Shown here: positions 1 through 8,396 of the stretch, piece by piece
Layout: each line of letters starts with the position of its first letter
Position numbering within the stretch: the stretch's first letter is position 1
Assembly (NCBI GenBank): GCA_003243425.1
Contig: QFQP01000002.1
Location: forward strand, 310,001-374,000
From: Archangium gephyra
GTDB taxonomy: Bacteria > Myxococcota > Myxococcia > Myxococcales > Myxococcaceae
DNA length: 64,000 nucleotides
Direction of reading: 5' to 3'
Translations under genes and position numbers: made by a program
The notes under the pieces: generated by a model
Databases searched by the model: none
What the model saw: only the letters and a program-made list of their open reading frames with translations
Told to the model about the DNA's origin: nothing

Positions 1-327
1 CCGGGTGCGTGGCAGTGCAGCGCGTTCCGCAACGAGACGTCGCTGCTGTCGAGCGAGTTGATCACGCAAGCGGTCGCCGCGACCGTTGCTGAGTGGGGCG
101 CGCCGTTGCCCGGCGGACTCATCACCTTCGTCGACGCGGAGGCCACTCGGTCTCGCAGGTCGAGCAGGCACGAGCCGGGCTGGTGTTTCCTGCGCGCCGG
201 GTTCGAGTTGCTCGCTGACCGAACGTCGCGCGGTTTCCGTGTGCTGCGCCTGTCGCCGGAACGATTCCCGATGCCCTGTGAGCCGATGCGCCGTCAGGCC
301 TCGCTCGATCTTCGAGGTGCCGCATGA
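1..327 (+). CDS. Phage protein, possible Mom/GNAT-like family (5' truncated by window)
   Basis: The reading frame is open from base 1, so the gene starts outside the window; 108 residues are visible. It carries an N-terminal FRNE motif, then SSELI, TFVDAEATR and a PGWCFLRAGFE stretch. This pattern recurs in a phage protein family that I associate tentatively with GNAT-fold, Mom-like DNA-modification proteins. Mom of phage Mu modifies adenines to evade restriction. The similarity is remembered motif spacing, not a computed match, so the function is unproven. The stop overlaps the next start (ATGA). Confidence 0.6.
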   Translation, partial: PGAWQCSAFRNETSLLSSELITQAVAATVAEWGAPLPGGLITFVDAEATRSRRSSRHEPGWCFLRAGFELLADRTSRGFRVLRLSPERFPMPCEPMRRQASLDLRGAA

Positions 328-521
328 AGTGCTGCATTCACTGCCACGCGCTGACCGACGCTCACTTGTGCGTCGAATGCATCCAGGCGCTGCCCACGCC
401 GCTGCTCGCGTCGGTCGCCGCCGGTACCGCCACGGCGCTCGACTGCGACCGCTGGCTTCGTGAGCGCCGTAGAGAGCGCAAGCGCTTCGCGCCTCGCGTT
501 GAGCTCGAGGTGTCGTTTTGA
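324..521 (+). CDS. Small CxxC zinc-finger-like protein
   Basis: A 65-residue protein. A CCIHC motif near the N-terminus and CVEC about 12 residues later could bind one zinc as a treble-clef or ribbon knuckle. The C-terminal third is Arg-rich (RERRRERKR), which would suit nucleic-acid binding. It begins at an ATG in an ATGA overlap with the upstream gene and ends in a TTGA overlap with the RuvC-like gene, so translation is probably coupled. No family is recognised. Confidence 0.65.
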   Translation: MKCCIHCHALTDAHLCVECIQALPTPLLASVAAGTATALDCDRWLRERRRERKRFAPRVELEVSF

Positions 522-1057
522 GCGATCAGATCCTCTACGGCTTCGACTCGTCGCTCACGCACTTCGGCTACGCCGTCGCCGTTCGTCGGCGGACGTCGTT
601 GGTGTCGTTCCAGTTCGTCGCGTGCGGCGTGTGGGCGACGAAGCCCGACGCGGACGCGGAGACGCGCACGGCAGACCTCGGCGCGCGCCTGCAGGGCATC
701 GCGGGGCTGCTGTTCCAGCTGGTCGAACACCATGGTCGCCCCGCGTTGCTGGCGTGCGAGGCGCTGGCGCTGCCGTGGGGCAAGACGTCGATGCAGACGG
801 TCAGCACCCTCGGTCGCGCTCGCGGTCTCGTCGACGCGTTGGCCGGACAGCACCGACAGCAGGTGCACGAAGTGCAACCCGCGCAGCTGAAGCGAATCGT
901 CACCGGCGATCAGAAGGCGTCGAAGCAACAGGTCATCGCCGCGATGGTCGCGCGCTACCCGGAGCTCGCCGCGCTCTTCGCGCAGCTCAAGGCCGCGAAC
1001 GTCGAGCACGCCGCCGATGCAGCCGCCGCAATTCACGCAGTCACCACCACGCCGTAA
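518..1057 (+). CDS. RuvC-like Holliday junction resolvase
   Basis: This 179-residue protein has the RNase H fold motifs of RuvC. They are GFDSSLTHFGYA at the N-terminus (first catalytic Asp), ACEALALPWG with the catalytic Glu in the middle, and HAADAAAAIHA at the C-terminus with the last Asp. RuvC enzymes cut four-way junctions. In phages they clear branched replication or recombination intermediates before packaging. The start is a TTG overlapping the preceding stop (TTGA). Length is normal for RuvC (about 160-180 residues). Confidence 0.88.
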   Translation: MSDQILYGFDSSLTHFGYAVAVRRRTSLVSFQFVACGVWATKPDADAETRTADLGARLQGIAGLLFQLVEHHGRPALLACEALALPWGKTSMQTVSTLGRARGLVDALAGQHRQQVHEVQPAQLKRIVTGDQKASKQQVIAAMVARYPELAALFAQLKAANVEHAADAAAAIHAVTTTP

Positions 1058-1077
1058 CCACCACCAGGAGCAACACC

Positions 1078-1386
1078 ATGGCAGCCACGAAGCGAAAGCG
1101 TCAGACCGAACTCCCCGGCATCGAGAAACCGTCGCACCCCGAGTTGAACACGCTCCTCGAGGAGAAGGCCGCGCTCGACACGCAGGCCGGTGAGATTCGT
1201 CAGCGTCAGGGCGAACTCAACGAGTCGATTCTCGCGAAGGCCCGCGAGTTGAAGCTCACGACGTACCGGGACGACAACGCGGTGCCGCCGTTGGTGCTCA
1301 CCATCAGCGACGCCAAGGCGAAGGTGAAGGTCGCGAAGGCGAAGGCCACCGTCGAGACGGACGAGGCGACGGGCGGTGACGAATGA
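1078..1386 (+). CDS. Hypothetical coiled-coil phage protein
   Basis: A 102-residue protein starting at an ATG preceded by AGGAG with good spacing. A longer open frame extends upstream but has no coding support there. Residues about 20-60 are a heptad-rich helix (HPELNTLLEEKAALDTQAG onward), and the C-terminus is Lys/Ala-rich (KAKVKVAKAKA). I do not recognise the family. It lies in a coupled accessory operon, its stop overlapping the next start. Confidence 0.75.
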   Translation: MAATKRKRQTELPGIEKPSHPELNTLLEEKAALDTQAGEIRQRQGELNESILAKARELKLTTYRDDNAVPPLVLTISDAKAKVKVAKAKATVETDEATGGDE

Positions 1387-1682
1387 GCAGCGCCGGCGTG
1401 AGTGCCAATCACCCCGCGGTGCTGCCCATCTGCGCGGACGCGGCGCCGAGACTCAACGCTGCGCTTCGACTGCTCGGCTTCCCCGCCGGCAACATCATCG
1501 TGTGTGTGCCGTTGAGCGCAGGCGCCGAGCTTCTGCCGGGCCACGTCAAAGACACGTGCCACACGTGCAACGTCGACGTGCACCGGCACGCGGCGTCGCT
1601 CGAGGTTCCTGAATCGTTCGCCGGCTGCATCGACTGCCTGCAGCGCGGCATCAACACCGCCAAGCAGACGAGGGAAGCATGA
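1383..1682 (+). CDS. Hypothetical protein with two CxxC motifs
   Basis: A 99-residue protein. CHTC and CIDC lie about 25 residues apart in the C-terminal half, with His residues between them, consistent with a zinc-binding knuckle. The N-terminal half is Ala/Leu-rich and ordinary for a soluble fold. It overlaps both neighbours by ATGA, so it is translationally coupled. No function can be assigned. Confidence 0.7.
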   Translation: MSSAGVSANHPAVLPICADAAPRLNAALRLLGFPAGNIIVCVPLSAGAELLPGHVKDTCHTCNVDVHRHAASLEVPESFAGCIDCLQRGINTAKQTREA

Positions 1683-1822
1683 ACACGTTCATCGGGGCAT
1701 CGCTCATTCTCTGCGCGGTGGTCATCGCTGGCCTGTCGATGCGCCGGTCTCTGCGCGATCGCCGCGTGCTCGAGCAGCAGGCGCTCAACCGCGCGTACCA
1801 CCGTCACGGAGGTCGACCGTGA
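1679..1822 (+). CDS. Small single-TM protein (47 aa)
   Basis: An ATG in an ATGA overlap with the previous stop opens a 47-codon frame that ends in a GTGA overlap with the next gene. The N-terminus is a membrane segment (FIGASLILCAVVIAGLS), followed by a basic cytoplasmic tail (MRRSLRDRRV). The exact end-to-end coupling on both sides is the main evidence that it is real. The role is unknown. Confidence 0.7.
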   Translation: MNTFIGASLILCAVVIAGLSMRRSLRDRRVLEQQALNRAYHRHGGRP

Positions 1823-2208
1823 AACCGAGAACGAAAACACTCAGCCCTCGACAGCAGAAGAAGGCCGTCGCGGCCGACCTGTTGCTCGAGCCCGAGCTCG
1901 TGGCCGCCATCGATGCCGAGCGGCCGCGCACCCGCGGTGAATGTGTGGGTGGCGTGCGACCGTGCCCGTGGGTCGCGTGCCGGTACCACCTGCTGCTCGA
2001 CGTCACCCCGTACGGCGGTCTCGTGCAGCTGCCCGGCGTGGAGCTCGAGCAACTGAAGCACTCGTGCGCGCTCGACGTGGCCGATGCCGGCGACAACACG
2101 CTCGAGGTGGTGGGCGAGCTGCTGGCGGTGACCCGCGAGCGTGTGCGGCAGATCGAAGCGAAGGCCATCGAGCGGGCGACTTCGGTCGTCGAAGGGCGGG
2201 CGGCATGA
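1819..2208 (+). CDS. Sigma-70 region 4-like HTH protein
   Basis: A 129-residue protein. Its C-terminus contains TLEVVGELLAVTRERVRQIE, close to the -35-recognising helix-turn-helix of sigma-70 region 4. The N-terminus has RPRTRGECVGGVRPCPWVAC, a Cys-containing segment I associate with a family of sigma-like HTH proteins in Deltaproteobacteria and their phages. There is no region 2, so it is not a complete sigma factor. It could bind promoters as a partner of host RNA polymerase and is a candidate activator for the repeated late motif. GTG start, overlapping the previous stop. Confidence 0.78.
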   Translation: MKPRTKTLSPRQQKKAVAADLLLEPELVAAIDAERPRTRGECVGGVRPCPWVACRYHLLLDVTPYGGLVQLPGVELEQLKHSCALDVADAGDNTLEVVGELLAVTRERVRQIEAKAIERATSVVEGRAA

Positions 2209-2921
2209 AGCGCGTCACCGTCGCCCAGGTGTTGGCCGAGTTGAGGGCCATCAACGCGAACCTCGCCGGCGTCGGCAGTTCCCGGCGCCCATCACGCGCG
2301 AAGCCTGCAGCACGCCGACTGAAGGTGGTGCGCGAGCCGGCCTTCATCCCTCCCCGCACCGACCCAGTGGAGCTCGCGCGCGAGGCTGAGGTGTTCGCAC
2401 CGCCCCCGACGCCTCCGGAAACGCCGGGCCGCATCAGCCCTGTCTGCGTGGTCGAGCCCGCGCCGACGTCGGTGCTGGTCGAGTTGCCGACGTCGAAGCC
2501 CGCGCGGTTGCCGAGCACCATCGTCGCGGCCGCAGCCGTCGCCGAGCTCCGTGCGGCAGAGGCGGCCGCAGTGGCTGCGCAGCGCGAGGTCATCGCCGCG
2601 AAGGCGAAGTGGCGGGGCCCGTGCAAAGCGGTCTGCGCGCTCACTGGGAAGGCGTGCGGTCTGCTCGTCGACCACCCGGGCGATCACCACAGCGCACGCG
2701 GCCCGTTTCGCCTGGTCGCGGTACCGGGCCAGACCGAGTTCGCTGCTCGAGCAGCGCTCGATCGCGCGGCGGTTGCGTCGGCTGACTCGCCGCGAATGAC
2801 CGACGTGCGTGGTTCCGCTGCAGAGAAGCGGGACGAACGTCGGCGCAGCGCTCATGCCGGCGACATCACCGCGGACGACAAGAGCGTCGCGTCGGCGGTT
2901 TCGCGCGGGAGTACTTCGTGA
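2205..2921 (+). CDS. Hypothetical protein, Pro/Ala-rich with Cys/His C-terminal segment
   Basis: A 238-residue protein starting at the ATG of an ATGA overlap. Residues about 40-115 are Pro-rich and low complexity (FAPPPTPPETPG). From residue about 130 there is CKAVCALTGKACG, then DHPGDHHSARGPF, a Cys/His set that could bind a metal. The C-terminus is charged and probably disordered. Not recognised. Confidence 0.65.
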   Translation: MKRVTVAQVLAELRAINANLAGVGSSRRPSRAKPAARRLKVVREPAFIPPRTDPVELAREAEVFAPPPTPPETPGRISPVCVVEPAPTSVLVELPTSKPARLPSTIVAAAAVAELRAAEAAAVAAQREVIAAKAKWRGPCKAVCALTGKACGLLVDHPGDHHSARGPFRLVAVPGQTEFAARAALDRAAVASADSPRMTDVRGSAAEKRDERRRSAHAGDITADDKSVASAVSRGSTS

Positions 2922-3388
2922 ACATCGCTCGACGGCCATACGCAAAGCCGTCGGTCGTCACGCGCGCACCGTGCAGCGTTCCCGACTGCGACCGGTACGA
3001 GGAGCTGACCCGCGGCCGGTCGAACGGCGGCAAGTGCAGTGGCCATCGTCGGCGCGAGCAGCTCGGTCTCCCGCTCGGCCCGCTGCGCGTCTGGACGCGC
3101 GGCCGCACGCGCAAGCGCCGGCTGCTGCTCGAGCTGGTGCTGCGCTTCGTCGACGCCGAGGGCGAAATCGACCAACTGCACGCCTGGGAAGAGTTGCTGC
3201 GTGGTTTTCGCCGCGTGTTCGGCACGTCGACGGTGAACGTGCGTCGCAATGGGCACATCGCCCGACTGCGACGCTACGTGTTTCAGGTTGCCGACGCAGA
3301 GGGCGACGAAGACTTCGAGCGGGCGTGGGAGTCGATGCTGCGCGGGTTTCGTCGGGTGTTCAGGTGGAATCGAAAGGCGGGGCGATGA
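2918..3388 (+). CDS. Hypothetical protein with internal duplication
   Basis: A 156-residue protein with GTG start in a GTGA overlap. Residues 18-50 (CSVPDCDR then KCSGHRRREQLG) resemble the zinc-knuckle start of HNH-type phage proteins, but no HNH core follows. The segment RFVDAEGEIDQLHAWEELLR is repeated about 45 residues later as QVADAEGDEDFERAWESMLR. Both copies end in GFRRVF, so the C-terminal two thirds is an internal duplication. Function unknown. Confidence 0.65.
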   Translation: MNIARRPYAKPSVVTRAPCSVPDCDRYEELTRGRSNGGKCSGHRRREQLGLPLGPLRVWTRGRTRKRRLLLELVLRFVDAEGEIDQLHAWEELLRGFRRVFGTSTVNVRRNGHIARLRRYVFQVADAEGDEDFERAWESMLRGFRRVFRWNRKAGR

Positions 3389-3954
3389 ACGACGAACTGA
3401 CCGAGCTCGTCGCGGTGTTGGGCGACAAGCTGCTCGAGCGCGGCGTTGAACCGGGTGTCGTTGCGCGACTACGAGAGGTGGTCGACCGAGTCGTGTGGCT
3501 CGCTGAAACTCGCATCGAGGTGAAGCCGACTTCGCGTTGGGTCGAGACTTCGCTCTCTGTCGTCGTCGACAACATGGACGGTGAATTGCGCGCTGTGTCT
3601 CGGGTCTGGGCTCCAACGCGCCGGTTTCAACCCGTGTTTGCCCGCGAGTATCTCGGGGAGTTCCCTGCATCGTGGGACCGCGCTGTGGGGCCCGATCGCA
3701 CGATGGTTGTGGCCATGTCGAGACGCCCCGGTCGTACCGCGATGGTGAACGCCGTGATGGACGTCGTCGCGAGTTTGGCAGTCGCTGGCGGCACCGTCGA
3801 ACGGCGCAACATGTCGGGCGAAGCGCTCGCACGCGTCATGAACATCAACCCGGCGCAGACAACGTCGTACCATCGGGAACGGCGGGTCAATCCACCGCGG
3901 AACCCGTTTCCGCCGCCCCCTCCACCCAAGAGCAGGCGAAAGGGACAGCGATGA
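3385..3954 (+). CDS. Hypothetical phage protein
   Basis: A 189-residue protein starting at the ATG of an ATGA overlap. A longer open frame upstream is the shadow of the preceding gene. The N-terminus has a helical Leu/Val pattern (ELVAVLGDKLLERG). The C-terminus is a Pro/Lys tail (PPRNPFPPPPPPKSRRKGQR), probably disordered. No recognisable domain. Confidence 0.6.
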   Translation: MNDELTELVAVLGDKLLERGVEPGVVARLREVVDRVVWLAETRIEVKPTSRWVETSLSVVVDNMDGELRAVSRVWAPTRRFQPVFAREYLGEFPASWDRAVGPDRTMVVAMSRRPGRTAMVNAVMDVVASLAVAGGTVERRNMSGEALARVMNINPAQTTSYHRERRVNPPRNPFPPPPPPKSRRKGQR

Positions 3955-4130
3955 ATGCCAAGGAAGCGGTTGAGCGGGTGCCGTCGATTTGCCAGCACGA
4001 GGTCCGCGTTGAGAAGGAGAAGCGAAACCTTCGCACTGCGACGTTGGATCGAGTGAGTGAATGCACGCGCTGTGGTCACACGGTGCGAATTAGCCAGACG
4101 CCGGACGTTGTGAAGCCGCAGCAGTCGTGA
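3951..4130 (+). CDS. Small CxxC protein (59 aa)
   Basis: Fifty-nine residues, ATGA-coupled to the previous gene. Cys at residue 14 with QHEV, and CTRCGH at about 39-44, could form a minimal zinc ribbon. It is the last gene before the first copy of the repeated intergenic motif, so it closes the left accessory operon. Confidence 0.6.
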   Translation: MNAKEAVERVPSICQHEVRVEKEKRNLRTATLDRVSECTRCGHTVRISQTPDVVKPQQS

Positions 4131-4134
4131 CGCG

Positions 4135-4159
4135 CTGATCCGCCAAAGTCCCGACGCGG
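4135..4159 (+). promoter_or_regulatory. Repeated late motif, copy 1 (upstream of terS)
   Basis: The sequence starts CTGATCCGCC followed by AAAGTCCCGACGCGG. The same block occurs at 8354, 25243 and 26613. It begins 41 nt before the GTG of the terminase small subunit, and no Shine-Dalgarno-like purine run lies between. Position and conservation suggest a phage-specific promoter. Confidence 0.7.
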
Positions 4160-4175
4160 GCTGAGCCTGCGTGGC

Positions 4176-4586
4176 GTGAGTCTGACGCCGAAACAGCAAG
4201 CGTTCGTCGATGCGTATGCCGGCAACGGGACCTCAGCAGCCCGCGCCGCTGGCTATGCAGGTGACGACGCAACCTTGGCAACCACCGCATCGCGGTTGCT
4301 GAAGAAAGCTGAGGTTCGGGCGGCACTCGACAAGCGGGTCGCCGTCGTCGAGCAGGCGAAAGCCGACGTCGTCGCGGCTGCCGGCCGCATCGCGACACGC
4401 GTCGAACGCCAGGCGTTCTGGACGCAGGTGATGTGCGACGTGAAGGCCGACCTCCGCGAGCGCCTCAAGGCCTCGGAGTTGCTGGGCCGCTCGTTCGCCG
4501 ACTTCACCGACACGCTAAAGCACGACGTCACCGACTCGTTCGCCGCGCTGCTGATGGAAGCGCAGAAGCGCGAGCAGTCGCAGTGA
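4176..4586 (+). CDS. terS: Terminase small subunit
   Basis: A 136-residue protein with the N-terminal pattern of the Terminase_2 family: TPKQQAFVDAYAGNGTSAARAAGYA, then an HTH-like segment (ASRLLKKAEVRAALDKR). TerS binds the packaging start site on phage DNA and feeds it to TerL. The GTG start is not preceded by a clear ribosome site and lies 41 nt after motif copy 1. Its stop overlaps the TerL start. Confidence 0.9.
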   Translation: MSLTPKQQAFVDAYAGNGTSAARAAGYAGDDATLATTASRLLKKAEVRAALDKRVAVVEQAKADVVAAAGRIATRVERQAFWTQVMCDVKADLRERLKASELLGRSFADFTDTLKHDVTDSFAALLMEAQKREQSQ

Positions 4587-6070
4587 GTGACGAGAAGGAA
4601 GAGCGCGAGGCGGCGATTCGCGGGCTGATGCGATGGCGCAGCGACGTCGTCGCCTTCGCTCGCGAGTGCCTGGGCTTCGAGCCCGACGACTGGCAGCTCG
4701 AGTACATGCGCGCGCTCACCGAGCGACGCAATCGCCGCATGCCGAGCGAGGAGCGCAAGCGGCGCTTCGCGTTGAAGGCCTGCGTCGGCCCCGGCAAGAC
4801 GGCCGTGCTGGCCATCGTCGTGTGGTGGTTCATCTCGACGCGCGTCGACGCGAAGGGCGCCGCGACGAGCATCACCGACGACAACCTCAAGGCGAACCTG
4901 TGGGCCGAGCTGGCCAAGTGGCAGGACCGCAGCCCCTTCCTAAAGAAGGCCTTCGAGTGGACCGCGACGCAGGTGCGCAGCCGCGAGCGCCCCGCCACCT
5001 GGTTCATCGACGCGCGCCGGTGGGCCAAGTCGGCCGACCCGAACACCCTCGGCAACACGCTGGCCGGTCTCCACGGCGACAACGTCATCTTCGTCATCGA
5101 TGAGGCCGGTGGCGTGCCGGCGGAGGTTGCGGCCGCGGCTGAAGGCGGTCTCGCGAACGTGAATGAGGACGAGGGCCGAGAAGCCATCTTCCTCATCGCG
5201 GGCAACCCCACGCACCTGTCGGGCCCGCTGTACGCCGCCTGCACTCGAGACGCCGCGCGGTGGCACGTTCAGGAGATCACCGGCGACCCGGACAACCCGC
5301 GTCGCGCGAAGCGCATCAGCATCGTCTGGGCGCGCGAGATGATCGCCAGCTACGGCCGCGACAGCGACGTGGTGAAGGTGAAGGTGCTGGGCCAGTTCCC
5401 CAGCATCTCGCCCGACTCGTTGCTGGGCCCCGACGACGTCTCGCGCTCGATGCTGCGCGTGCTGCCTGACGTCGCGTGGAAGCACGAGGTGAAGATTCTC
5501 GGCGTCGATGTCGCGCGCCAGGGCGATGACCGCACCGTGCTCATGCTTCGTCAGGGGCCGGTGGCCTTCCGGCCGCGGGTGCTGCGCATTCCCGACCTGT
5601 TCCAGGTCTCAGGCCAGGTCGCGCAGGTCATCAACCAGCAGAACCCTGACGCGGTGTTCATCGACATCGCGATGGGCGCCGGCGTCGCCGACAACCTGCG
5701 CGCGTGGGGGCACGACGTCACGCTCGTCCCCTTCAGCGCCGCTGACTACGACGGCCAGTTCAAGAACGTGCGCGCCGGCATGTGGTGGCGCATGGCGCAA
5801 TGGGTCCGCACCGTCGGCGCGACGCCCGACATGCCCGAGCTGCGCGCCGAGCTCGTCGTGCCGAAGTACAAGTTCGACGCCGCGTCGAAGCTGCAGCTCG
5901 AGTCGAAGGAAGAGATCAAGAAACGCCTCGGCTACTCGCCCGACGTCGCTGACGCGCTGGCGCTCACCTTCACCTCGCCCGTCGCGACCAAGAAGGTCCG
6001 CGAAGAGATTGCGGCCGCCACTGGCCGTGTCGCGAAGGGCGCCGACTACAACCCGTACGCCCGAGGCTGA
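4583..6070 (+). CDS. terL: Terminase large subunit
   Basis: A 495-residue packaging motor. The ATPase half shows Walker A KACVGPGKT at about 65-73 and Walker B VIFVIDEAGG at about 168-177. The nuclease half shows GVDVARQGDDRT at about 307 (first Asp), AVFIDIAMG at about 355 and SPDVADALAL at about 460 (last Asp). The ATPase pumps DNA through the portal and the RNase H-like nuclease cuts the concatemer. The start is a GTG in a GTGA overlap with terS; an upstream extension of the open frame is a shadow. Confidence 0.95.
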   Translation: MSDEKEEREAAIRGLMRWRSDVVAFARECLGFEPDDWQLEYMRALTERRNRRMPSEERKRRFALKACVGPGKTAVLAIVVWWFISTRVDAKGAATSITDDNLKANLWAELAKWQDRSPFLKKAFEWTATQVRSRERPATWFIDARRWAKSADPNTLGNTLAGLHGDNVIFVIDEAGGVPAEVAAAAEGGLANVNEDEGREAIFLIAGNPTHLSGPLYAACTRDAARWHVQEITGDPDNPRRAKRISIVWAREMIASYGRDSDVVKVKVLGQFPSISPDSLLGPDDVSRSMLRVLPDVAWKHEVKILGVDVARQGDDRTVLMLRQGPVAFRPRVLRIPDLFQVSGQVAQVINQQNPDAVFIDIAMGAGVADNLRAWGHDVTLVPFSAADYDGQFKNVRAGMWWRMAQWVRTVGATPDMPELRAELVVPKYKFDAASKLQLESKEEIKKRLGYSPDVADALALTFTSPVATKKVREEIAAATGRVAKGADYNPYARG

Positions 6071-6073
6071 CCC

Positions 6074-6367
6074 ATGGGAGCAGGCACGACGAATCCCCCC
6101 GCCACGTTTGATCAACGACTCGCCTCTGGTGAGTTCGGCCCCGGCGGCTATGGCGCCGCGGTGCTGGGTGAGGCCAACTGGAAGCGCGCCGACATCCTTC
6201 GTCGTGGCGGCTTCGAAGATCTGCCACCCGACATCGCCGAACTCGCGCTGCAGGACGAAGCCACCGCCCGCGCGCGGCGTGCTCGCTCCGGCAGCAACCG
6301 CAGCGCCCTTGGCATGGCGCTCGATTGGAAACCCGACGCACTCGGCGACGCGATGGGAGGTTGGTGA
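6074..6367 (+). CDS. Hypothetical protein between terminase and portal
   Basis: A 97-residue soluble protein, Gly/Ala-rich at the N-terminus (FGPGGYGAAVLGEANWKRAD) with an Arg-rich middle. It starts 3 nt after TerL and its stop shares one base with the portal start (TGATG), so it belongs to the packaging operon. Small proteins at this place are common in podoviruses. Function unknown. Confidence 0.75.
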   Translation: MGAGTTNPPATFDQRLASGEFGPGGYGAAVLGEANWKRADILRRGGFEDLPPDIAELALQDEATARARRARSGSNRSALGMALDWKPDALGDAMGGW

Positions 6368-8061
6368 TGGCGAACGCGGAAGACATCGAGACGCGGAAGG
6401 TGCTCGACGAGCGCTTGGCCGGGCTGAAGAAGGTGCGCGCGCTGCAGGAGCCGCTGTGGCTCGACATCGCAAAGCACATGCACCCGCGGGGCTACCGCGA
6501 TTCGGCGGCGCTGAAGTCAGAGACCGACGCCGACAACTCGGACAAGCAGGACGAGATCATCAACTCAACGCCGGTTGACTCCGTGCGCGTGCTGACGTTC
6601 GGCATGATGACGGGCGCCAGCAACCCCGCCCGCCCGTGGCATCGCAACACGGTGCGCGGTGAGCCCGAGCTCGCCGAAGTGGGCGGCGTGAAGATCTTCC
6701 TGTCGAAGGTCGAGCGCACCGAGCGCGAGGTGATGGCGAAGTCGAACGTCTACGGCTGCTTTCACCGCGCGTACAACGACGTCGGCACCTTCGGCACGCA
6801 CGCGTGCATCATGGAGTTCGACGAGGCCGACGTCATCCGCGGCTACTCCCTGGTGCTGGGCACCTACGTCATCGACCGCGACGAGCGCGGCGAGGTCGAC
6901 ACGTTGATCCGCGAGCTGACGCTCACCGTGCGGCAGCTGGTGAAGCTCTTCGGCATCGAGAACTGCAGCCTGGCGGTGAAGAACCTCCACAAGCACAAGC
7001 AGTTCAGCGAACGCATCATCGTCCGCCACGCCATCTTTCCGAACGACGACTTCGACAAGAACGCCATCGGTCCGCAGGGGAAGGCGTTCGCGTCCATCTG
7101 GTGGGAGGCAGAGGGCGCCGGCGACGTCGGTCTGCTGCGTCGCTCCGGCTACGACAAGTTCCCGGTGCTGGCGCCGCAGTGGGAGCGCACCGGCGACGAC
7201 ATCTACGGCCACGGGCCCGGTCACTCCGCCCTGCCCGACTGCAAGGCGCTGCAGCACCTCGAGAGGCGCAGCGCGCAGCTGGTCGACCGCATCGCCACGC
7301 CCCCGATGGTGGGCCCGACGTCGGCGCGCTCTCAGCCATTCTCCCTCGTGCCAGGCGCGATGAACTACGTCGACGGCTTGGGCGCGGCCGCAGGCGCCGT
7401 TCGCCCCGCGTACGAGACGAACCCGGCGGCGATTACCGCCGTCGAAAACAGCAAGCGTCAGCACGAAGACCGCGTGCGTCGCTGGTTCTTCGCCCACCTG
7501 TTCCTCGCCATCACCGAGCTCGAGCAGCGCATGACGGCGACGGAAGTGCAACAGCGCCGCGAAGAGCGCATGCAGCAACTCGGCGCCGTACTGGAGAGTC
7601 TGCAGAAGACGTTGTTCGACCCGTTCTTCGAGCTGCTCTTCCACTACCTGCTGCTGTCGGGTCGTCTGCCGCTCCCGCCCCGCGAGGTGCAGGGCCGAGA
7701 CCTCAAGGTCGAATACATCTCGTCGACGGCCCAGGCGCAGAAGATCCTCGGCATCACGGCGCTCGAGCGTGTCGCGGCCATCGTCGGGCAGATCGCCACG
7801 GTGCGCCCCGACATCATCGACAAGATTGATTACGACCAGCTCGTCGACGAGGTGGCCGACGCCATCGGTGTTCCGCCGGCAGTCGTCCGCAGCGACGACG
7901 CGGTCGCGAAGCTCCGTGAGGCGCGCGCCCAGGCGAAGGCGCAGCAGGACCAGATGATGGCCGCGAACCAGAACGCGGAGGTCGCGAAGAAGCTCAGCGA
8001 CGCGAAGCTCGAAGACCCGAACGTCCTCACCACGCTGCTGCGCGCTGCAGGTGCCGCATGA
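6367..8061 (+). CDS. Portal (head-to-tail connector) protein
   Basis: A 564-residue protein of the podovirus head-tail connector family (T7 gp8-like). It has RALQEPLWLDIAKHMHPRG at the N-terminus, TFGMMTGASNPARPWHRN, then NVYGCFHRAYNDVGTFGTHA, which is the usual portal-core signature. The C-terminal end is helical and Gln/Ala-rich (barrel region). Twelve copies form the DNA channel at one capsid vertex. The start is the ATG sharing a base with the previous stop. Confidence 0.92.
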   Translation: MANAEDIETRKVLDERLAGLKKVRALQEPLWLDIAKHMHPRGYRDSAALKSETDADNSDKQDEIINSTPVDSVRVLTFGMMTGASNPARPWHRNTVRGEPELAEVGGVKIFLSKVERTEREVMAKSNVYGCFHRAYNDVGTFGTHACIMEFDEADVIRGYSLVLGTYVIDRDERGEVDTLIRELTLTVRQLVKLFGIENCSLAVKNLHKHKQFSERIIVRHAIFPNDDFDKNAIGPQGKAFASIWWEAEGAGDVGLLRRSGYDKFPVLAPQWERTGDDIYGHGPGHSALPDCKALQHLERRSAQLVDRIATPPMVGPTSARSQPFSLVPGAMNYVDGLGAAAGAVRPAYETNPAAITAVENSKRQHEDRVRRWFFAHLFLAITELEQRMTATEVQQRREERMQQLGAVLESLQKTLFDPFFELLFHYLLLSGRLPLPPREVQGRDLKVEYISSTAQAQKILGITALERVAAIVGQIATVRPDIIDKIDYDQLVDEVADAIGVPPAVVRSDDAVAKLREARAQAKAQQDQMMAANQNAEVAKKLSDAKLEDPNVLTTLLRAAGAA

Positions 8062-8357
8062 CCCCGGAGCAACTCGCTGAGAAGCAGCGCAAGCGTCGTG
8101 AGCTCGCGCTGCGTGACGTGCTGAATACGCAGGCCGGGCGTGACTTCTTCTGGGATGTGCTCGAGCGCGCCGGCCTTCACAGCGGCAGCTTCTCCACCGA
8201 GGCGTTGGCGATGGCATTCAACGAGGGGCGCCGCTCCGTGGCGCTCGACATCGCAGGCGATGCGCAACGCGTGTGCCCCGAGCTCTACATGCAGAGCCTT
8301 CGCGAGCGCCTCGACGCGGAAGCGCAGCGGCTGAGGGACGCAAACAAGGGCGGCTGA
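8058..8357 (+). CDS. Bbp19-like phage protein
   Basis: A 99-residue helical protein with RDVLNTQAGRDFFWDVLERA and ALAMAFNEGRRSVALDI. This pattern, and the place directly after the portal, match small proteins related to Bbp19 of Bordetella phage BPP-1. It overlaps the portal by ATGA, and its TGA stop lies inside repeated motif copy 2. The family call is from memory of the motif. The precise role in head assembly is not known to me. Confidence 0.72.
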   Translation: MTPEQLAEKQRKRRELALRDVLNTQAGRDFFWDVLERAGLHSGSFSTEALAMAFNEGRRSVALDIAGDAQRVCPELYMQSLRERLDAEAQRLRDANKGG

Positions 8358-8378
8358 TCCGCCAAAGTCCCGACGCGG
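8354..8378 (+). promoter_or_regulatory. Repeated late motif, copy 2 (upstream of scaffold)
   Basis: CTGATCCGCC then AAAGTCCCGACGCGG, identical to copy 1 over 25 nt. It starts 43 nt before the ATG of the scaffold gene. The TGA of the preceding gene is embedded in its first bases. No ribosome-binding purine run separates it from the ATG. Confidence 0.72.
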
Positions 8379-8396
8379 CCCGAACCTCACGGGCAC

